The notes: generated by a model from the sequence alone, not told the origin. DNA of 64,000 nt from Mycolicibacterium confluentis (GCF_010729895.1 NZ_AP022612.1:4278001-4342000); one strand, 5' to 3'; shown: positions 26,387-35,722, numbered from the stretch's first letter. Translations and numbers: made by a program.

Positions 26387-27541
26387 TTATGTGTCGGTGT
26401 CGAGTTCTGCGACAAGGGCGTCGACGACGGCCCGCAGGTCGCCGTCGTGTTCCTCGGCGACGCGGCGCTGTCGCTGATACGACCCGCCCACCCGGGGGAT
26501 GTCGGCGACGCGGGCCAGTTCCTCAGTGCACTCCAGCGATCGTGCGACGGGCTCCAGCCGGGTCAGCAGGTCGTCGAGGTCCTCGGTGACCAGGCGTTCG
26601 TTGCTCTCGTCGTCGAGGATGATGATCGCGTCGAGACCGTACCGCGCGGCCCGCCACTTGTTCTCCTGCACATGCCAGGGCGGCATGGTCGGCAGCGCTT
26701 CACCCGCGTCGAGGCGCCGGTCGAGGTCCACGATCAGGCAGTGCGTGAGTGCGACGAGCGCCGAGAGTTCCCGAATGTTGGAGACGCCGTCGAAGATCCG
26801 CACCTCGATGGTGCCCAGATGCGGCGACGGCCGGATGTCCCACCGGACCTCGTTGATGTGGTCGATGATGCCGGTCTTCTTCTGATCGGCGACGAAACCT
26901 TCGAACTCCGACCAGGTCTGGAACTGGAAAGGCAGGCCCGCGGTGGGCAACTGCTGGAACATCATCGACCGGTTGCTGGCGTAACCGGTGTCCTCGCCCT
27001 CCCACCACGGCGAGGACGCCGACAGCGCGAGCAGGTGCGGGTAATGGTTGAGCAGCGACGAGATGATCGGCATGACCTTGTGCGCCGACGACACCCCGAC
27101 ATGCACGTGCACACCCCAGATCAGCATCTGCCGGCCCCACCACTGCGTGCGCTTGATCAGTTCGGCGTACCGCGGCGCGTCGGTGAGCTGCTGCGTGGAC
27201 CACGTGGCGAAGGGATGCGTTCCGGCACAGAACAATTCCATGCCCTGGCCGCGCACCACCTGTTGAACGGTGCGCAGCGTCGAGTGGATGTCGTCCATCG
27301 CCTCGGCCGAATTACGGCAGATGCCGGTGACCACCTCGATGGTGTTGCGCAGCAGTTCCTTGTGAACGTGCGGGTTCTCGCCGAGTTCAGCGATCACCTG
27401 CGCAGCTTCGTTGCTCAGGTCCCGGGTGGCGGCGTCGACGAGAGCGAACTCCCATTCGACGCCGACCGTCGGCCGGTAGGAGCCGGCGAAATCGATCCGG
27501 TTCCGGTGGGGGTCGAACCGACTACTCGCCGGTGATGACAC
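26387..27541 (-). CDS. Glutamate-cysteine ligase-like carboxylate-amine ligase (YbdK family, Rv0433-like)
   Basis: A 384-residue GCS2/YbdK-type ATP-dependent ligase. Diagnostic segments are [12 protein letters not shown] at the N-terminus, [34 protein letters not shown], and [15 protein letters not shown]. YbdK has weak glutamate-cysteine ligase activity in vitro; the true substrate here is unknown, and mycothiol rather than glutathione is the mycobacterial thiol. The start is uncertain: GTG 27541 (or GTG 27544) lies inside the 3' end of sodC with GCGGGTGG a few bases upstream, giving a ~20-nt overlap and probable coupling to sodC. Confidence 0.88.
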   Translation of the reverse strand: MSSPASSRFDPHRNRIDFAGSYRPTVGVEWEFALVDAATRDLSNEAAQVIAELGENPHVHKELLRNTIEVVTGICRNSAEAMDDIHSTLRTVQQVVRGQGMELFCAGTHPFATWSTQQLTDAPRYAELIKRTQWWGRQMLIWGVHVHVGVSSAHKVMPIISSLLNHYPHLLALSASSPWWEGEDTGYASNRSMMFQQLPTAGLPFQFQTWSEFEGFVADQKKTGIIDHINEVRWDIRPSPHLGTIEVRIFDGVSNIRELSALVALTHCLIVDLDRRLDAGEALPTMPPWHVQENKWRAARYGLDAIIILDDESNERLVTEDLDDLLTRLEPVARSLECTEELARVADIPRVGGSYQRQRRVAEEHDGDLRAVVDALVAELDTDT

Positions 27542-28229
27542 CACAGGCCACCCGCTTGCCCGCGTCACCGGTGGCCATGGTGGTTTCGTCGGGGCCGGGC
27601 GTTCCGTTGACCTGGTTGTAGCGCTCCGGCGGGATGTTGGCGAAGTTGTCGGCCTTCTCGTGGATGATGATCGCGGTCTTGCCGCCGGCCAACAGGTCCT
27701 CTTCGGTGAAGGCGTCGGTGGTGGTCACCAGCTTGGCCGAGCCGTCCTCGCGCACCTGCAGCGAGCTCAGGTCGCCGCTGGCGGGGTGTCCGCTGTGGCC
27801 GGGCACCTGGAAGTGGCCACCGGCGGAGTTGAAGTCGCCGGGCGCGCCACCGTTGGGCGCCACCGAGTTCGGCTCACACTTGCCGACCGAGTGGATGTGC
27901 AGACCGTGGAAGCCGGGAGCCAGCTTGCCGGTGCCGGTGGTCTCCACCGTCACCGTCGCGTACCCGGAGCTGAACTCGAACGTCGCGGTCGCGACCTCAG
28001 CACCCGAGGCGTCGTTGATCGGCACCAGCAGCGAACCGGCCGCCGCACCGTGGCCGCCTTCCGACCCATGCCCACCGGGAGTCGACGGCGCCGGCGAACC
28101 GGTCCAGATCGACGGGGTGGTCGCCGGGGCGTCGCTGGGAACCTGTCCCGGCGGCGAGCACGCTGCCAGGAGCGCGACAGGGGCGGCAAGGACTGCGACT
28201 GAGGCGGATTTCACGGCGGTCTTGACCAT
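27522..28229 (-). CDS. sodC: Cu/Zn superoxide dismutase lipoprotein
   Basis: A 235-residue periplasmic Cu/Zn SOD. A signal peptide ends in a lipobox at LLAAC (Cys24), so it is a membrane-anchored lipoprotein. A Pro/Gly/His-rich linker follows, then the SOD fold with metal ligands in [10 protein letters not shown] and [16 protein letters not shown], and the C-terminal [11 protein letters not shown] segment. It detoxifies superoxide at the cell surface. ATG 28229 is chosen because TAAGCT ends 7 nt upstream (leaderless) and it starts the signal peptide; upstream residues to 28262 are spurious. The TAA of that -10 is the stop codon of virR. Confidence 0.92.
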   Translation of the reverse strand: MVKTAVKSASVAVLAAPVALLAACSPPGQVPSDAPATTPSIWTGSPAPSTPGGHGSEGGHGAAAGSLLVPINDASGAEVATATFEFSSGYATVTVETTGTGKLAPGFHGLHIHSVGKCEPNSVAPNGGAPGDFNSAGGHFQVPGHSGHPASGDLSSLQVREDGSAKLVTTTDAFTEEDLLAGGKTAIIIHEKADNFANIPPERYNQVNGTPGPDETTMATGDAGKRVACGVITGE

Positions 28230-28239
28230 GCGCAGCAGC

Positions 28240-28728
28240 TTATCCTGTGACCACAACAACAACGCCCGGCGGTTGGTCCAAGACCTGGGGATCCGGAATC
28301 CGGGCTTCCACTGGGGCCTCCAGAATCCGCCCGACTTCCTCAGCGGCTTCGCGCTCGCCCTCCGCGGGGCCGTAGAACACTGTGGTGACCGGGACGTCGG
28401 GCAGCGTCAGGTTGCCGGTCTCGGTGACGTTCCAGCCCTCGTCGCGCAGTCGCGTGGCGGTGCGATCGGCCGCGCCGGCCACCTCAGAGATGTTGTAGAC
28501 CCGCACATCGGCCCTGGGCGCGTCGGGCGCGGCCTCGTCCGACTCGGGGGCCGGCGCCGGCGCCGCCGAGGTCGTCACGGTGGGGGTCGACGCGGTGTCG
28601 TCGCTGGAGTCGTCTCCCGAGCCCAGCGCCTGGAATCCGACGAGCAGAAAGACGACGCCGAGGAACAACAGCACCATCACCATGGCGCGCAGGGGGAGGC
28701 CGGATGAGTCCGGGACACGCTCATTCAT
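28240..28728 (-). CDS. virR: LytR C-terminal-domain membrane protein VirR (Rv0431-like)
   Basis: A 162-residue membrane protein with a short cytosolic N-terminus, one TM helix ([17 protein letters not shown], ~16-33), a low-complexity Ser/Thr/Pro/Ala linker and a C-terminal LytR_C domain ([27 protein letters not shown]). It matches M. tuberculosis VirR in length and architecture; VirR controls extracellular vesicle release and cell-wall integrity. TAGGCT (28741-28736, minus strand) ends 7 nt before ATG, so a leaderless mRNA is likely. sodC starts 11 bases after its stop. Confidence 0.88.
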   Translation of the reverse strand: MNERVPDSSGLPLRAMVMVLLFLGVVFLLVGFQALGSGDDSSDDTASTPTVTTSAAPAPAPESDEAAPDAPRADVRVYNISEVAGAADRTATRLRDEGWNVTETGNLTLPDVPVTTVFYGPAEGEREAAEEVGRILEAPVEARIPDPQVLDQPPGVVVVVTG

Positions 28729-28781
28729 CGGGACCAGCCTAACGTTGCGACGGGCCTACTCCGAACCGCCACCGCGAGCGG

Positions 28782-29090
28782 TCAGGTGACTTCGAAACCC
28801 AGGCGGCGTGCGGCGCGAGCCTTCTGGCGGCTGGCGCGCAGCCTGCGCAGGCGCTTGACCAGCATCGGATCGGCGGCAAGCGCCTCGGGGCGGTCCACCA
28901 ACGCGTTGAGCACCTGGTAGTACCGGGTGGCCGACATGGAGAACAGCTCTTTGATGGCGTCTTCCTTGGAACCGGCGTACTTCCACCACTGCCGTTCGAA
29001 GGCGAGGATGTCGTGCTCGCGGCGGGTCAGCCCATCGGTGAGCTCAGCGTCATCACCCGACCGCTGTGCCCTCGCCATGGAGCCGTCCAT
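28782..29090 (-). CDS. DUF3263-type small protein (Rv0430-like)
   Basis: A 102-residue basic protein with the conserved core GLTRREHDILAFERQWWK, followed by KEELFSMS-type KELFSMSATRYYQVLN and an Arg/Lys-rich C-terminus (LRRLRASRQKARAARR). The pattern resembles a sigma-like helix-turn-helix, so it may bind DNA, but the function is unknown. ATG 29090 is chosen over an upstream ATG (29144) because the resulting length equals its M. tuberculosis counterpart and AAAGGG lies ten bases upstream. Divergent from def. Confidence 0.85.
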   Translation of the reverse strand: MDGSMARAQRSGDDAELTDGLTRREHDILAFERQWWKYAGSKEDAIKELFSMSATRYYQVLNALVDRPEALAADPMLVKRLRRLRASRQKARAARRLGFEVT

Positions 29091-29212
29091 TCGTTTTTGG
29101 CCCTTTCGCCACTGAGAAATCACCGCTGAGTACTGCGCGAACATTCAACCACGGCAGCGGGAGTTGAGACGGCAACAAACGCCGCGAGTCGGCTGACTTA
29201 AGCTAACCGACC

Positions 29213-29806
29213 ATGGGAGTCAGACCAATCGTGATCGTGGGCGATCCCGTCCTGCACAATCCGACCCAGCCCGTGGCCGTCGGTGAGGACGGTTCGCTCC
29301 CGGCCGATCTGCCGGAATTGATCGCGGACATGTACGACACCATGGACGCCGCGCACGGGGTTGGCTTGGCCGCCAACCAGATCGGCGTCGGCCTCCGACT
29401 GTTCGTCTATGACTGCGCCGACGATCGCGGCCAGACCGCGCGCCGGCGCGGCGTGGTGATCAACCCCGTGTTGGAGACCTCCGAGATCCCGGAGACCATG
29501 CCCGACCCCGACAACGACGACGAGGGCTGTCTGTCGGTCCCCGGCGAATCGTTCCCGACGGGCCGCGCGGACTGGGCTCGGGTGACGGGCCTGGACGCCG
29601 AGGGCAACGAGATCACGCTCGAGGGCAACGGACTGTTCGCGCGCATGCTGCAGCACGAGACGGGCCACCTCGACGGGTTCCTGTACGTCGACATGCTGGT
29701 CGGCAGGCACGCCAGGGCCGCCAAGAAGACCGTCAAACGCAACGGCTGGGGTGTGCCGGGGCTGACGTGGATGCCGGGTGAGGACCCGGACCCGTTCGGT
29801 CACTGA
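29213..29806 (+). CDS. def: Peptide deformylase
   Basis: A 197-residue metal-dependent deformylase that removes the formyl group from nascent N-terminal Met. All three motifs are present: [18 protein letters not shown] (metal-binding Cys) and QHETGHLDG (metal-binding His pair and catalytic Glu). The C-terminal extension of about 35 residues is usual in mycobacteria. TAAGCT (29199-29204) ends 8 nt before ATG, so the mRNA is leaderless or nearly so. Stop and the next gene's start overlap by one base. Confidence 0.95.
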   Translation: MGVRPIVIVGDPVLHNPTQPVAVGEDGSLPADLPELIADMYDTMDAAHGVGLAANQIGVGLRLFVYDCADDRGQTARRRGVVINPVLETSEIPETMPDPDNDDEGCLSVPGESFPTGRADWARVTGLDAEGNEITLEGNGLFARMLQHETGHLDGFLYVDMLVGRHARAAKKTVKRNGWGVPGLTWMPGEDPDPFGH

Positions 29807-30732
29807 TGGTCGAACTGCCCGCGGTGGGTTCCCGGGTCAGCCTGCGCCACCGGCTTCCGCCGGGGTCGGCCAAGCCGTTGACCGACGTCGTCGGGCATCT
29901 CGTCGCGGTGGGGACAGAAGTCCTGGTGCGCACCAAGTCCGGTGAGATCGTGACTGTGGCGGCGGCCGACGTCGTCGCCGTCCGTGAGCTCTCCCACTCC
30001 CCCGTCCGGACCTCGGAGATCCGCGCGTTGGAACACGCCGCGGCGCTGGCCTGGCCGGGTGTCGAGCAGCAGTGGCTGAACGGCTGGCTGCTGCGTTTCG
30101 GGCGTGGAGTCACCAGCCGAGCGAATTCCGCTGTCCCGCTCGATGTCTCGGCCAAGTTGTCCGACCTGCTGGAGATCGCCGACTGGTACCGGCAGCGTGA
30201 TCTGCCGCCCTGGGTGGCGCTGCCGGAGCGCTTGCTGCCCGTGCGCGCCGACGGCGTCAAGCACACGCGGGTCATGGTCCGCGATGTCGACGAGCACGAT
30301 TCGGGTTCGGCTAGCGCGTCGGTGGCTCCTGCTTCGGTGGTACCTGCGTCGGTGGCTCATGCGGCGCTCCCCGACGCGGACTGGCTGCGAATCTACGAAC
30401 GCGACGTTCCGGTCGACGTCCTCTCGGCTGTCATCGACGGCGAGGTGACGTTCGCCCGGATCGGCGACGCCGCAGTCGGTCGCGGCGCGGTGACCGCCGC
30501 TCCAGACGGCACCCGCTGGCTCGGCATCTCCTCGGTGCGCGTCGCGCCGGAGCAGCGCCGGCGCGGGCATGCCCGGACACTGTGCGAGTCGCTGTCCGCC
30601 TGGGGTGCCGCCCACGGTGCGCAGCGCGCGTACGTGCAGGTGCTGGCCGACAACGACGCCGCCGTCGCGCTGTACACGTCGATGGGCTTCCGCCTGCATC
30701 ACGGGTGTCGGTACTGGCAGCCGCAGCACTGA
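29806..30732 (+). CDS. GNAT-family N-acetyltransferase (Rv0428c-like)
   Basis: A 308-residue protein with an N-terminal beta-rich SH3-like segment (~5-60, VGSRVSLRHRLPPG) and a C-terminal GNAT domain (~200-305) with the acetyl-CoA loop VRVAPEQRRRGHARTL and YVQVLADNDAAVALYTSMGF. The linker contains three imperfect repeats of PASV-type residues (VAPASVVPASVAHAA). It acetylates an amine of unknown identity. Overlaps def by one base and is cotranscribed with it. Confidence 0.87.
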   Translation: MVELPAVGSRVSLRHRLPPGSAKPLTDVVGHLVAVGTEVLVRTKSGEIVTVAAADVVAVRELSHSPVRTSEIRALEHAAALAWPGVEQQWLNGWLLRFGRGVTSRANSAVPLDVSAKLSDLLEIADWYRQRDLPPWVALPERLLPVRADGVKHTRVMVRDVDEHDSGSASASVAPASVVPASVAHAALPDADWLRIYERDVPVDVLSAVIDGEVTFARIGDAAVGRGAVTAAPDGTRWLGISSVRVAPEQRRRGHARTLCESLSAWGAAHGAQRAYVQVLADNDAAVALYTSMGFRLHHGCRYWQPQH

Positions 30733-30768
30733 TCCGGCGCGTCGGCGGCGCCCCCTAGGATTTACGCC

Positions 30769-31581
30769 ATGCGCTTGGCGACCTGGAACGTGAACTCCAT
30801 CCGCACTCGAGTGGATCGCGTGGTCGACTGGCTTGAGCGCGCCGATGTCGACGTGCTGGCCATGCAGGAGACGAAGTGCACCGACGCGCAGTTCCCGAGC
30901 ATGCCGTTCGCCGCGCTGGGCTATGAGATCGCCCATGTCGGGCTCAACCAGTGGAATGGCGTCGCGATCGCCTCGCGTGTGGGGTTGGACAACGTCGAGG
31001 TCGGATTCGAGGGGCAACCGACCTGGTCGGCCAAGCCTGACGTGGAGGCGGCCGCAGAGGCCCGTGCACTCGGCGCCACGTGCGGCGGGGTGCGGGTGTG
31101 GAGCCTGTACGTGCCCAATGGCCGCAGCCTGGAGGATCCGCACTACGCCTACAAGCTCGAATGGCTTGCCGCACTTCAGAAATCCGCTGCCAGTTGGGTC
31201 GCCGACGACCCGAGCGCGCCGATCGCACTGGTGGGAGACTGGAACATCGCGCCGTTCGATGAGGACGTCTGGGACATGGCCGCCTTCGAGGGTAGGACGC
31301 ACGTGTCCGAGCCTGAGCGGGCCGCGTTCCAGGCGATGGGCGATGCCCAGTTCACCGATGTGGTGCGGCCGTTCACGCCCGGTCCCGGCATCTACACGTA
31401 TTGGGACTACACGCAGTTGGCGTTCCAGAAGCGGCGCGGGATGCGCATCGACTTCATTCTGGGCTCACCGGCGCTGGCGCAGCGCGTGACGCATGCCGAG
31501 ATCGTCAAGGATGAAAGGCGCCCCGGGAAGAAGGGCAGCATCGCGCCGAGTGATCATGCGCCGGTGCTGATCGATATCTGA
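30769..31581 (+). CDS. xthA: Exodeoxyribonuclease III
   Basis: A 270-residue AP endonuclease/3'-exonuclease of the ExoIII/APE1 family, acting in base-excision repair. Motifs include WNVNSIR, the metal-binding QETKCTD, GDWNIAPFDEDVWD, and RMRIDFILGS...SDHAPV with the catalytic Asp-His. TAGGAT (30756-30761) ends 7 nt before ATG, suggesting a leaderless transcript separate from def. A short GC hairpin (31587-31600, GGCGC-CGCT-GCGCC) follows the stop. Confidence 0.94.
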   Translation: MRLATWNVNSIRTRVDRVVDWLERADVDVLAMQETKCTDAQFPSMPFAALGYEIAHVGLNQWNGVAIASRVGLDNVEVGFEGQPTWSAKPDVEAAAEARALGATCGGVRVWSLYVPNGRSLEDPHYAYKLEWLAALQKSAASWVADDPSAPIALVGDWNIAPFDEDVWDMAAFEGRTHVSEPERAAFQAMGDAQFTDVVRPFTPGPGIYTYWDYTQLAFQKRRGMRIDFILGSPALAQRVTHAEIVKDERRPGKKGSIAPSDHAPVLIDI

Positions 31582-31866
31582 CGTTCGGCGCCGCTGCGCC
31601 GCTGTGGCCTGACGGCCCTCACCCGAACGGCTCACGCCTCACCCACTCAGCTCACCCCTCACTCAGCTCCACCCCCCGACCCGACCTCTGGTTGGGCCAC
31701 GCCACCGTCACCAGCTATCGCCAACCGTCGTCGCCACCGTCACCGCGGCCCCGGCTCCCGTCTACTTCCGCCGCCCAGATCCGGGGTTGTCCACAGTTGC
31801 GACTTGGTCCACAGTCGCTGGCTTGACGTGCGTGATCTGTCGGCGGGTGAGGGCATACTCGAACAT
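31582..31866. other. Gap with DnaA-box-like pair upstream of the HNH gene
   Basis: The first part is C-rich and featureless apart from a small hairpin at 31587-31600. TTGTCCACA at 31787-31795 matches the mycobacterial DnaA-box consensus, and TGGTCCACA at 31805-31813 differs by one base. The right end holds the -10 and SOS box of the HNH gene. Confidence 0.4.
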
Positions 31867-31874
31867 GTGTTCGA
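31859..31874 (+). promoter_or_regulatory. Perfect mycobacterial SOS (LexA) box over the HNH start codon
   Basis: TCGAACATGTGTTCGA is a perfect TCGAAC-N4-GTTCGA palindrome, the mycobacterial LexA consensus. It begins at the last base of the -10-like CATACT (31854-31859) and covers the GTG start at 31867, so bound LexA would block a leaderless promoter directly. Confidence 0.85.
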
Positions 31875-33594
31875 TGATGATTCGCCGGACGGGCTGCTCA
31901 CCGAGATCGAGGCGTGCCACCGCTTCGAGACGATGCTCATCGGCCGCCGCATGGCCGCCATCGCCCGCCTGGTCGAACACCGCACCGCTGAGGCCGAGGC
32001 TGACGATCCAGACCCCGGCTACTGCATCATCACCGGCCTGACCCGCACCAGCGCCGAGATCGGCGCCGCCCTGAACCTGGCGCCCAAACTGGCCCAGGAC
32101 ACCGTCGCCCACGCCGAAGCCCTCGACACCCGCCTGCCGCTGGTGGGGGCGCTGCTGCGCGGCGGCGACGTCGACTGGCCCACCGTCAAACTCATCCTGA
32201 CCCGCACCGAACACGTCACCGCCACCCTGATGCCCCAGATCGACGCCCAGATGAGCCAGAAGCTCACCACCTGGTCGTCGTGGTCGCGGCGAAGGGTCAT
32301 CGACACCGTCGACGCGGCCATCCACAGCCTGGACCCCGAGGCCGCCAAGGAACGCCGCGTGCACGCCGAGGCCGGGCGCCACGTCATCATCATCGCCAAA
32401 CCCGACGGCACGGCCCAGTTGCGCGGCATCCTCACCGCCCCGGCCGCTGCAGCACTCGACGCCCGCCTCTCAGCGATGGGCACCGCGGTGTGCGCCGCCG
32501 ATTCCCGCACGCTGCGGCAGCGCCGCGCCGACGCCCTGACCGCCCTGAACCAAGACCAGCTGCTGAGCTGCGACTGCGGACAGGCCCAATGCGCCAGCCG
32601 CACCGCGGCCCACACGGCCGCCGCCGACGCCGCGGCGGCAGCGGTTTCCCGCGGGGCAGGTGCCCGTGCAGGCGGCGCGGCCACCGGTGCCGCGGGGGTG
32701 CCGGCGGTGCGCACCGTGATCAACGTCATCGCGTCTGCGGCCACGGTCTCCGGCGACAGTGATCAGCCCGGCTACCTGCAGGGCTTCGGGATCATCGACG
32801 CCGCCCAGGTCCGCGACCTGGTGCCGACCGCCCTGCTGCGCCCCGTGTCCTGCCCCACCCTCACCACCGCCCAGGCGCACACCTACACCCCGTCAGCGGC
32901 GCTGGCGCGGTTCATCAAGACCCGCGACCTGACCTGCCGCTTCCCCGGCTGTGACCGCCCCGCCTGGTTCGCCGACCTCGACCACACCACCCCGTTCCAC
33001 CACACCAACCCCGCCGCCGGCGGACCGACCGCGCCCTGGAATCTGGGCTGCTACTGCCGCGAACACCACCGCGACAAAACCTTCCTCGACTGGACCGACC
33101 ACCAACTGCGGGACGGAACCATCGTGTGGACCTCACCGACGGGCCGGACTTACGAAACCACCCCCGCCGGAGCCGAACTGTTCCCCGACCTGCTCGGCCC
33201 ACCACCGGCCCCCGACCTGCTCGGCCCACCACCGGCCCCCGACCTGCTCGGCCCACCACCAGCCCCCAACCCCTTCGGCCCACCGCCACCACCACGACGC
33301 CGCCACCCCCAACGCGACAAGGCCGCTCGTCGCGCCCAGGCCCGCGCGCAACTGGCCGCCCAACGGCCCCGCAACGCCGAACAACGCCGCCTCAACGCCG
33401 CCCGCCGCCAAGAGATCGACCAACGCCAATGGCGCAACCACGTGCGCAGAATGCTGCACCTGTTCAAAGGCACCCCCTCCACCAGCCCCTGGTGCACCTG
33501 GGTCAACGACCCACCCGAACCCGAAACCCTGCCCCCCGACTGGAAACCACCACCCCCACCACCCATCGACGACACCGAAGAACCACCGTTCTAG
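31867..33594 (+). CDS. 13E12-repeat/DUF222 family HNH endonuclease-domain protein
   Basis: A 575-residue protein of the mycobacterial 13E12 REP family: an N-terminal DUF222 helical region (LLTEIEACHRFETMLIGRRM and onward to ~330) and a C-terminal HNH domain (CRFPGCDRP, ADLDHTTPFH, NLGCYCREHH) with Cys ligands and catalytic His. The tail is Pro-rich with three exact 9-residue repeats. The true role of these proteins is unknown; a DNA nuclease acting after damage is plausible. GTG 31867 is chosen because -10 spacing puts +1 on it and the SOS box overlaps it; an earlier in-frame GTG at 31804 lies upstream of the promoter. Expected to be induced by DNA damage. Confidence 0.86.
   Translation: MFDDDSPDGLLTEIEACHRFETMLIGRRMAAIARLVEHRTAEAEADDPDPGYCIITGLTRTSAEIGAALNLAPKLAQDTVAHAEALDTRLPLVGALLRGGDVDWPTVKLILTRTEHVTATLMPQIDAQMSQKLTTWSSWSRRRVIDTVDAAIHSLDPEAAKERRVHAEAGRHVIIIAKPDGTAQLRGILTAPAAAALDARLSAMGTAVCAADSRTLRQRRADALTALNQDQLLSCDCGQAQCASRTAAHTAAADAAAAAVSRGAGARAGGAATGAAGVPAVRTVINVIASAATVSGDSDQPGYLQGFGIIDAAQVRDLVPTALLRPVSCPTLTTAQAHTYTPSAALARFIKTRDLTCRFPGCDRPAWFADLDHTTPFHHTNPAAGGPTAPWNLGCYCREHHRDKTFLDWTDHQLRDGTIVWTSPTGRTYETTPAGAELFPDLLGPPPAPDLLGPPPAPDLLGPPPAPNPFGPPPPPRRRHPQRDKAARRAQARAQLAAQRPRNAEQRRLNAARRQEIDQRQWRNHVRRMLHLFKGTPSTSPWCTWVNDPPEPETLPPDWKPPPPPPIDDTEEPPF
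33187..33267 (+). repeat. Three tandem 27-bp repeats (DLLGPPPAP)
   Basis: Three consecutive copies of a 27-base unit encode DLLGPPPAP in the linker after the HNH domain; the third copy has one base change. Copy number is likely variable between strains. Confidence 0.9.
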
Positions 33595-33608
33595 GAGGGC
33601 CCCAGAGC

Positions 33609-33992
33609 ATGAAAATCCTTGTCGCAACGGCACTCACGCAGGGCACCAGCCCGCGCGACTACCACTACTGTGTGGAGCGCGAGTTGGTCTGGATCCAGGA
33701 ACCGTGCGATCGCGACGTCAACGACCCGCAGGGTCCCTGCGGGTGCGGTCGAGGCTTCGCGGGCGCCGCCTCACACCGGGCGACCACCACCGCGGTGGTG
33801 GTCGACTCCGCCATGACACGGGACGAGGTGGTGCTGGCTTTCGAGACCAGCCTCGGCGACGGCGGCTGGCCGGCGGACTGGGCCGAGAACGTCGCCGACG
33901 ACAACCTGGAGATCGCCGCGCAGCTGCCGGTGGGCGCGATCATCACGCGTGACCGCGACCGGTTCTTCCTGCGCGGTGCGCTGTTCCGCTAG
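33609..33992 (+). CDS. Small Cys-containing protein of unknown function
   Basis: A 127-residue protein beginning MKILVATALTQG. It holds a cluster of five Cys in residues ~20-46 (YCVERELVWIQEPCDRD and PCGCGRGF), suggestive of a metal site, followed by an alpha/beta-looking region ending RDRDRFFLRGALFR. No function is recognised; homologous small proteins are, as far as I recall, widespread in actinobacteria. ATG 33609 follows GGAGG (33595-33599), which overlaps the HNH stop, so it is likely translated from the HNH transcript and could share its SOS control. The longer reading upstream overlaps the HNH gene. The 3' end overlaps the convergent MFS gene by 4 nt. Confidence 0.78.
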   Translation: MKILVATALTQGTSPRDYHYCVERELVWIQEPCDRDVNDPQGPCGCGRGFAGAASHRATTTAVVVDSAMTRDEVVLAFETSLGDGGWPADWAENVADDNLEIAAQLPVGAIITRDRDRFFLRGALFR

Positions 33993-35722
33993 CTTTCCGA
34001 GGGTTCGGTGCCATAACGGCCAGCATTGAACATTGAGGCGATTCCACCGATCACCATCATGATCGCGGCGGCGCCGAACACCACGACGAGACCGGCATGG
34101 AAGGGTCCGGTGATCAACTCGGGGAAGAACGTCTGCCCGGTCAGCACGTCGACATTGACCCCCGGATGATGAAGCGCGCCAGAGGGTTCGAGCAGTTCGG
34201 CGACCGGGTTGTAGCCCAGGAAGGCCGCGAACAGACTGCCGACGGGTGGCAGGTCAGCGACATCCTGCGCCACGGCGGCCGAAACACCTTGAGCCTGAAG
34301 ACCACTGCTCAACGCGCCCGGCAGCGTGCCGGCCAACCCAACGATCATCAGCGAGAAGAAGATCCCGATCGACAACGACGAACCGGCGTTGAAGAACGTC
34401 GCACGCACACCCGAGGCGGCCCCACGCTGCGCCGCGGGCACACTCGACATGATCGCGGCGGTGTTGGGTGCGGTGAAGATGCCGCCGCCCAACCCGTTGA
34501 AGAAGATCAGGACCGCGAACACCCAGTAGTCGAAGTTCACCGGGATCAGCAGCAGCGCCACGAACGTCACGGCCATCATGACCATGCCACCCACGGTGAA
34601 GGGACGCGCACCGAACCTGTCGGACAGCGATCCGGCGATCGGGCCGGCGATCAGGAAGCCCACCGTGATCGGCAGCATGTAGATCGCGGCCCACAGCGGC
34701 GTGGACTCGAAGGTGTACCCGTGCAGCGGCAACCAGATGCCCTGCAACCAGATGATCAGCATGAACTGCAGCCCGCCGCGGCCCACCGAGGACATCAGTC
34801 CGGCCAGGTTGCCCATGCCGAACGACGTCGACTTGAACAACCGCATGTCCACCATCGGCTGGTCGACCTTGAGCTCGATCACGCAGAACGCCACCAGCAG
34901 TGCCAGGCCCACGCCGATCGAACCGAGCACCGCGGGATTGCCCCACCCGGTGGACGCGTTGCCGTAGGGCTGGATGCCGTAGGTGATACCCAGCAGCAGC
35001 ACGGTCAGTCCGACGCCGAAGGTCAGCGTGCCCGCCCAGTCGATCCGCCCAGGAGTGCGCGTGCCGATCTCACGCAGCGACCTCAGGCTCCACACCGTGC
35101 CGAGGATGCCGATCGGCACCCCGACCCAGAACACGGCCTGCCAGTGGATCTCGGAGAGCACGCCACCGATCAGAAGACCGAGGAACGAGCCGGCGACCGC
35201 GGCAACCATGTTGACGCCCAACGCCACTCCCCGCTGATTGGCCGGGAAGGCGTCGGTCAGGATCGCCGACGACGACGCCATCAGCATGGCGCCGCCGATC
35301 CCCTGGATCACGCGCCACGCGATCAGCCACACGGCTCCCGCCCCCATGTGGAACGGGTCGAACGACACCGCGATCGCGGCCAGGGTGAAGATGACGAAGC
35401 CCAGGTTGTAGATGCGGACCCGGCCCAGCATGTCGCCGAGGCGGCCGAACGGGACCACGAGCACGGCCGTGACGACCAGATAACCCATCAGCATCCACAG
35501 CAGGTAGCCGACGTTGCCCGGCGCCAGCGGGTTCAACCCGATGCCGCGGAAGATGGCTGGCAGCGAGATCAGGACGATCGAGGCGTTGATGGTCGCCAGC
35601 AGCGTGCCCAGGGTGGTGTTGGACAGCACGACCCACTTGTAGTTCGGGTGGTCGTGGTCCATCTGGATGCGCCGGCGCGCGGTCGCGACCTCGGCAGTCG
35701 TCGTCTCGGTGTCGGTCGTCAT
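33989..35722 (-). CDS. MFS drug-resistance-type transporter (DHA2, 14 TM)
   Basis: A 577-residue major facilitator of the 14-TM DHA2 type. Motif A-like GRLGDMLGRVRIYN lies between TM2 and TM3, and the antiporter motif C-like region is GGAMLMASSSAILTDAFP/GSFLGLLIGGVLSE. It probably exports a drug or lipid by H+ antiport. Three in-frame starts compete: GTG 35749 is upstream of the predicted TSS (~35745), ATG 35734 has no SD, and ATG 35722 follows ACGAGG; the last is used here. An AT-rich promoter precedes it. No dedicated regulator gene is adjacent. Confidence 0.85.
   Translation of the reverse strand: MTTDTETTTAEVATARRRIQMDHDHPNYKWVVLSNTTLGTLLATINASIVLISLPAIFRGIGLNPLAPGNVGYLLWMLMGYLVVTAVLVVPFGRLGDMLGRVRIYNLGFVIFTLAAIAVSFDPFHMGAGAVWLIAWRVIQGIGGAMLMASSSAILTDAFPANQRGVALGVNMVAAVAGSFLGLLIGGVLSEIHWQAVFWVGVPIGILGTVWSLRSLREIGTRTPGRIDWAGTLTFGVGLTVLLLGITYGIQPYGNASTGWGNPAVLGSIGVGLALLVAFCVIELKVDQPMVDMRLFKSTSFGMGNLAGLMSSVGRGGLQFMLIIWLQGIWLPLHGYTFESTPLWAAIYMLPITVGFLIAGPIAGSLSDRFGARPFTVGGMVMMAVTFVALLLIPVNFDYWVFAVLIFFNGLGGGIFTAPNTAAIMSSVPAAQRGAASGVRATFFNAGSSLSIGIFFSLMIVGLAGTLPGALSSGLQAQGVSAAVAQDVADLPPVGSLFAAFLGYNPVAELLEPSGALHHPGVNVDVLTGQTFFPELITGPFHAGLVVVFGAAAIMMVIGGIASMFNAGRYGTEPSES

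Noticed and set aside
33187..33267. CRISPR-like short repeats
   Set aside because: The units are contiguous, without spacers, and encode an in-frame Pro-rich linker.
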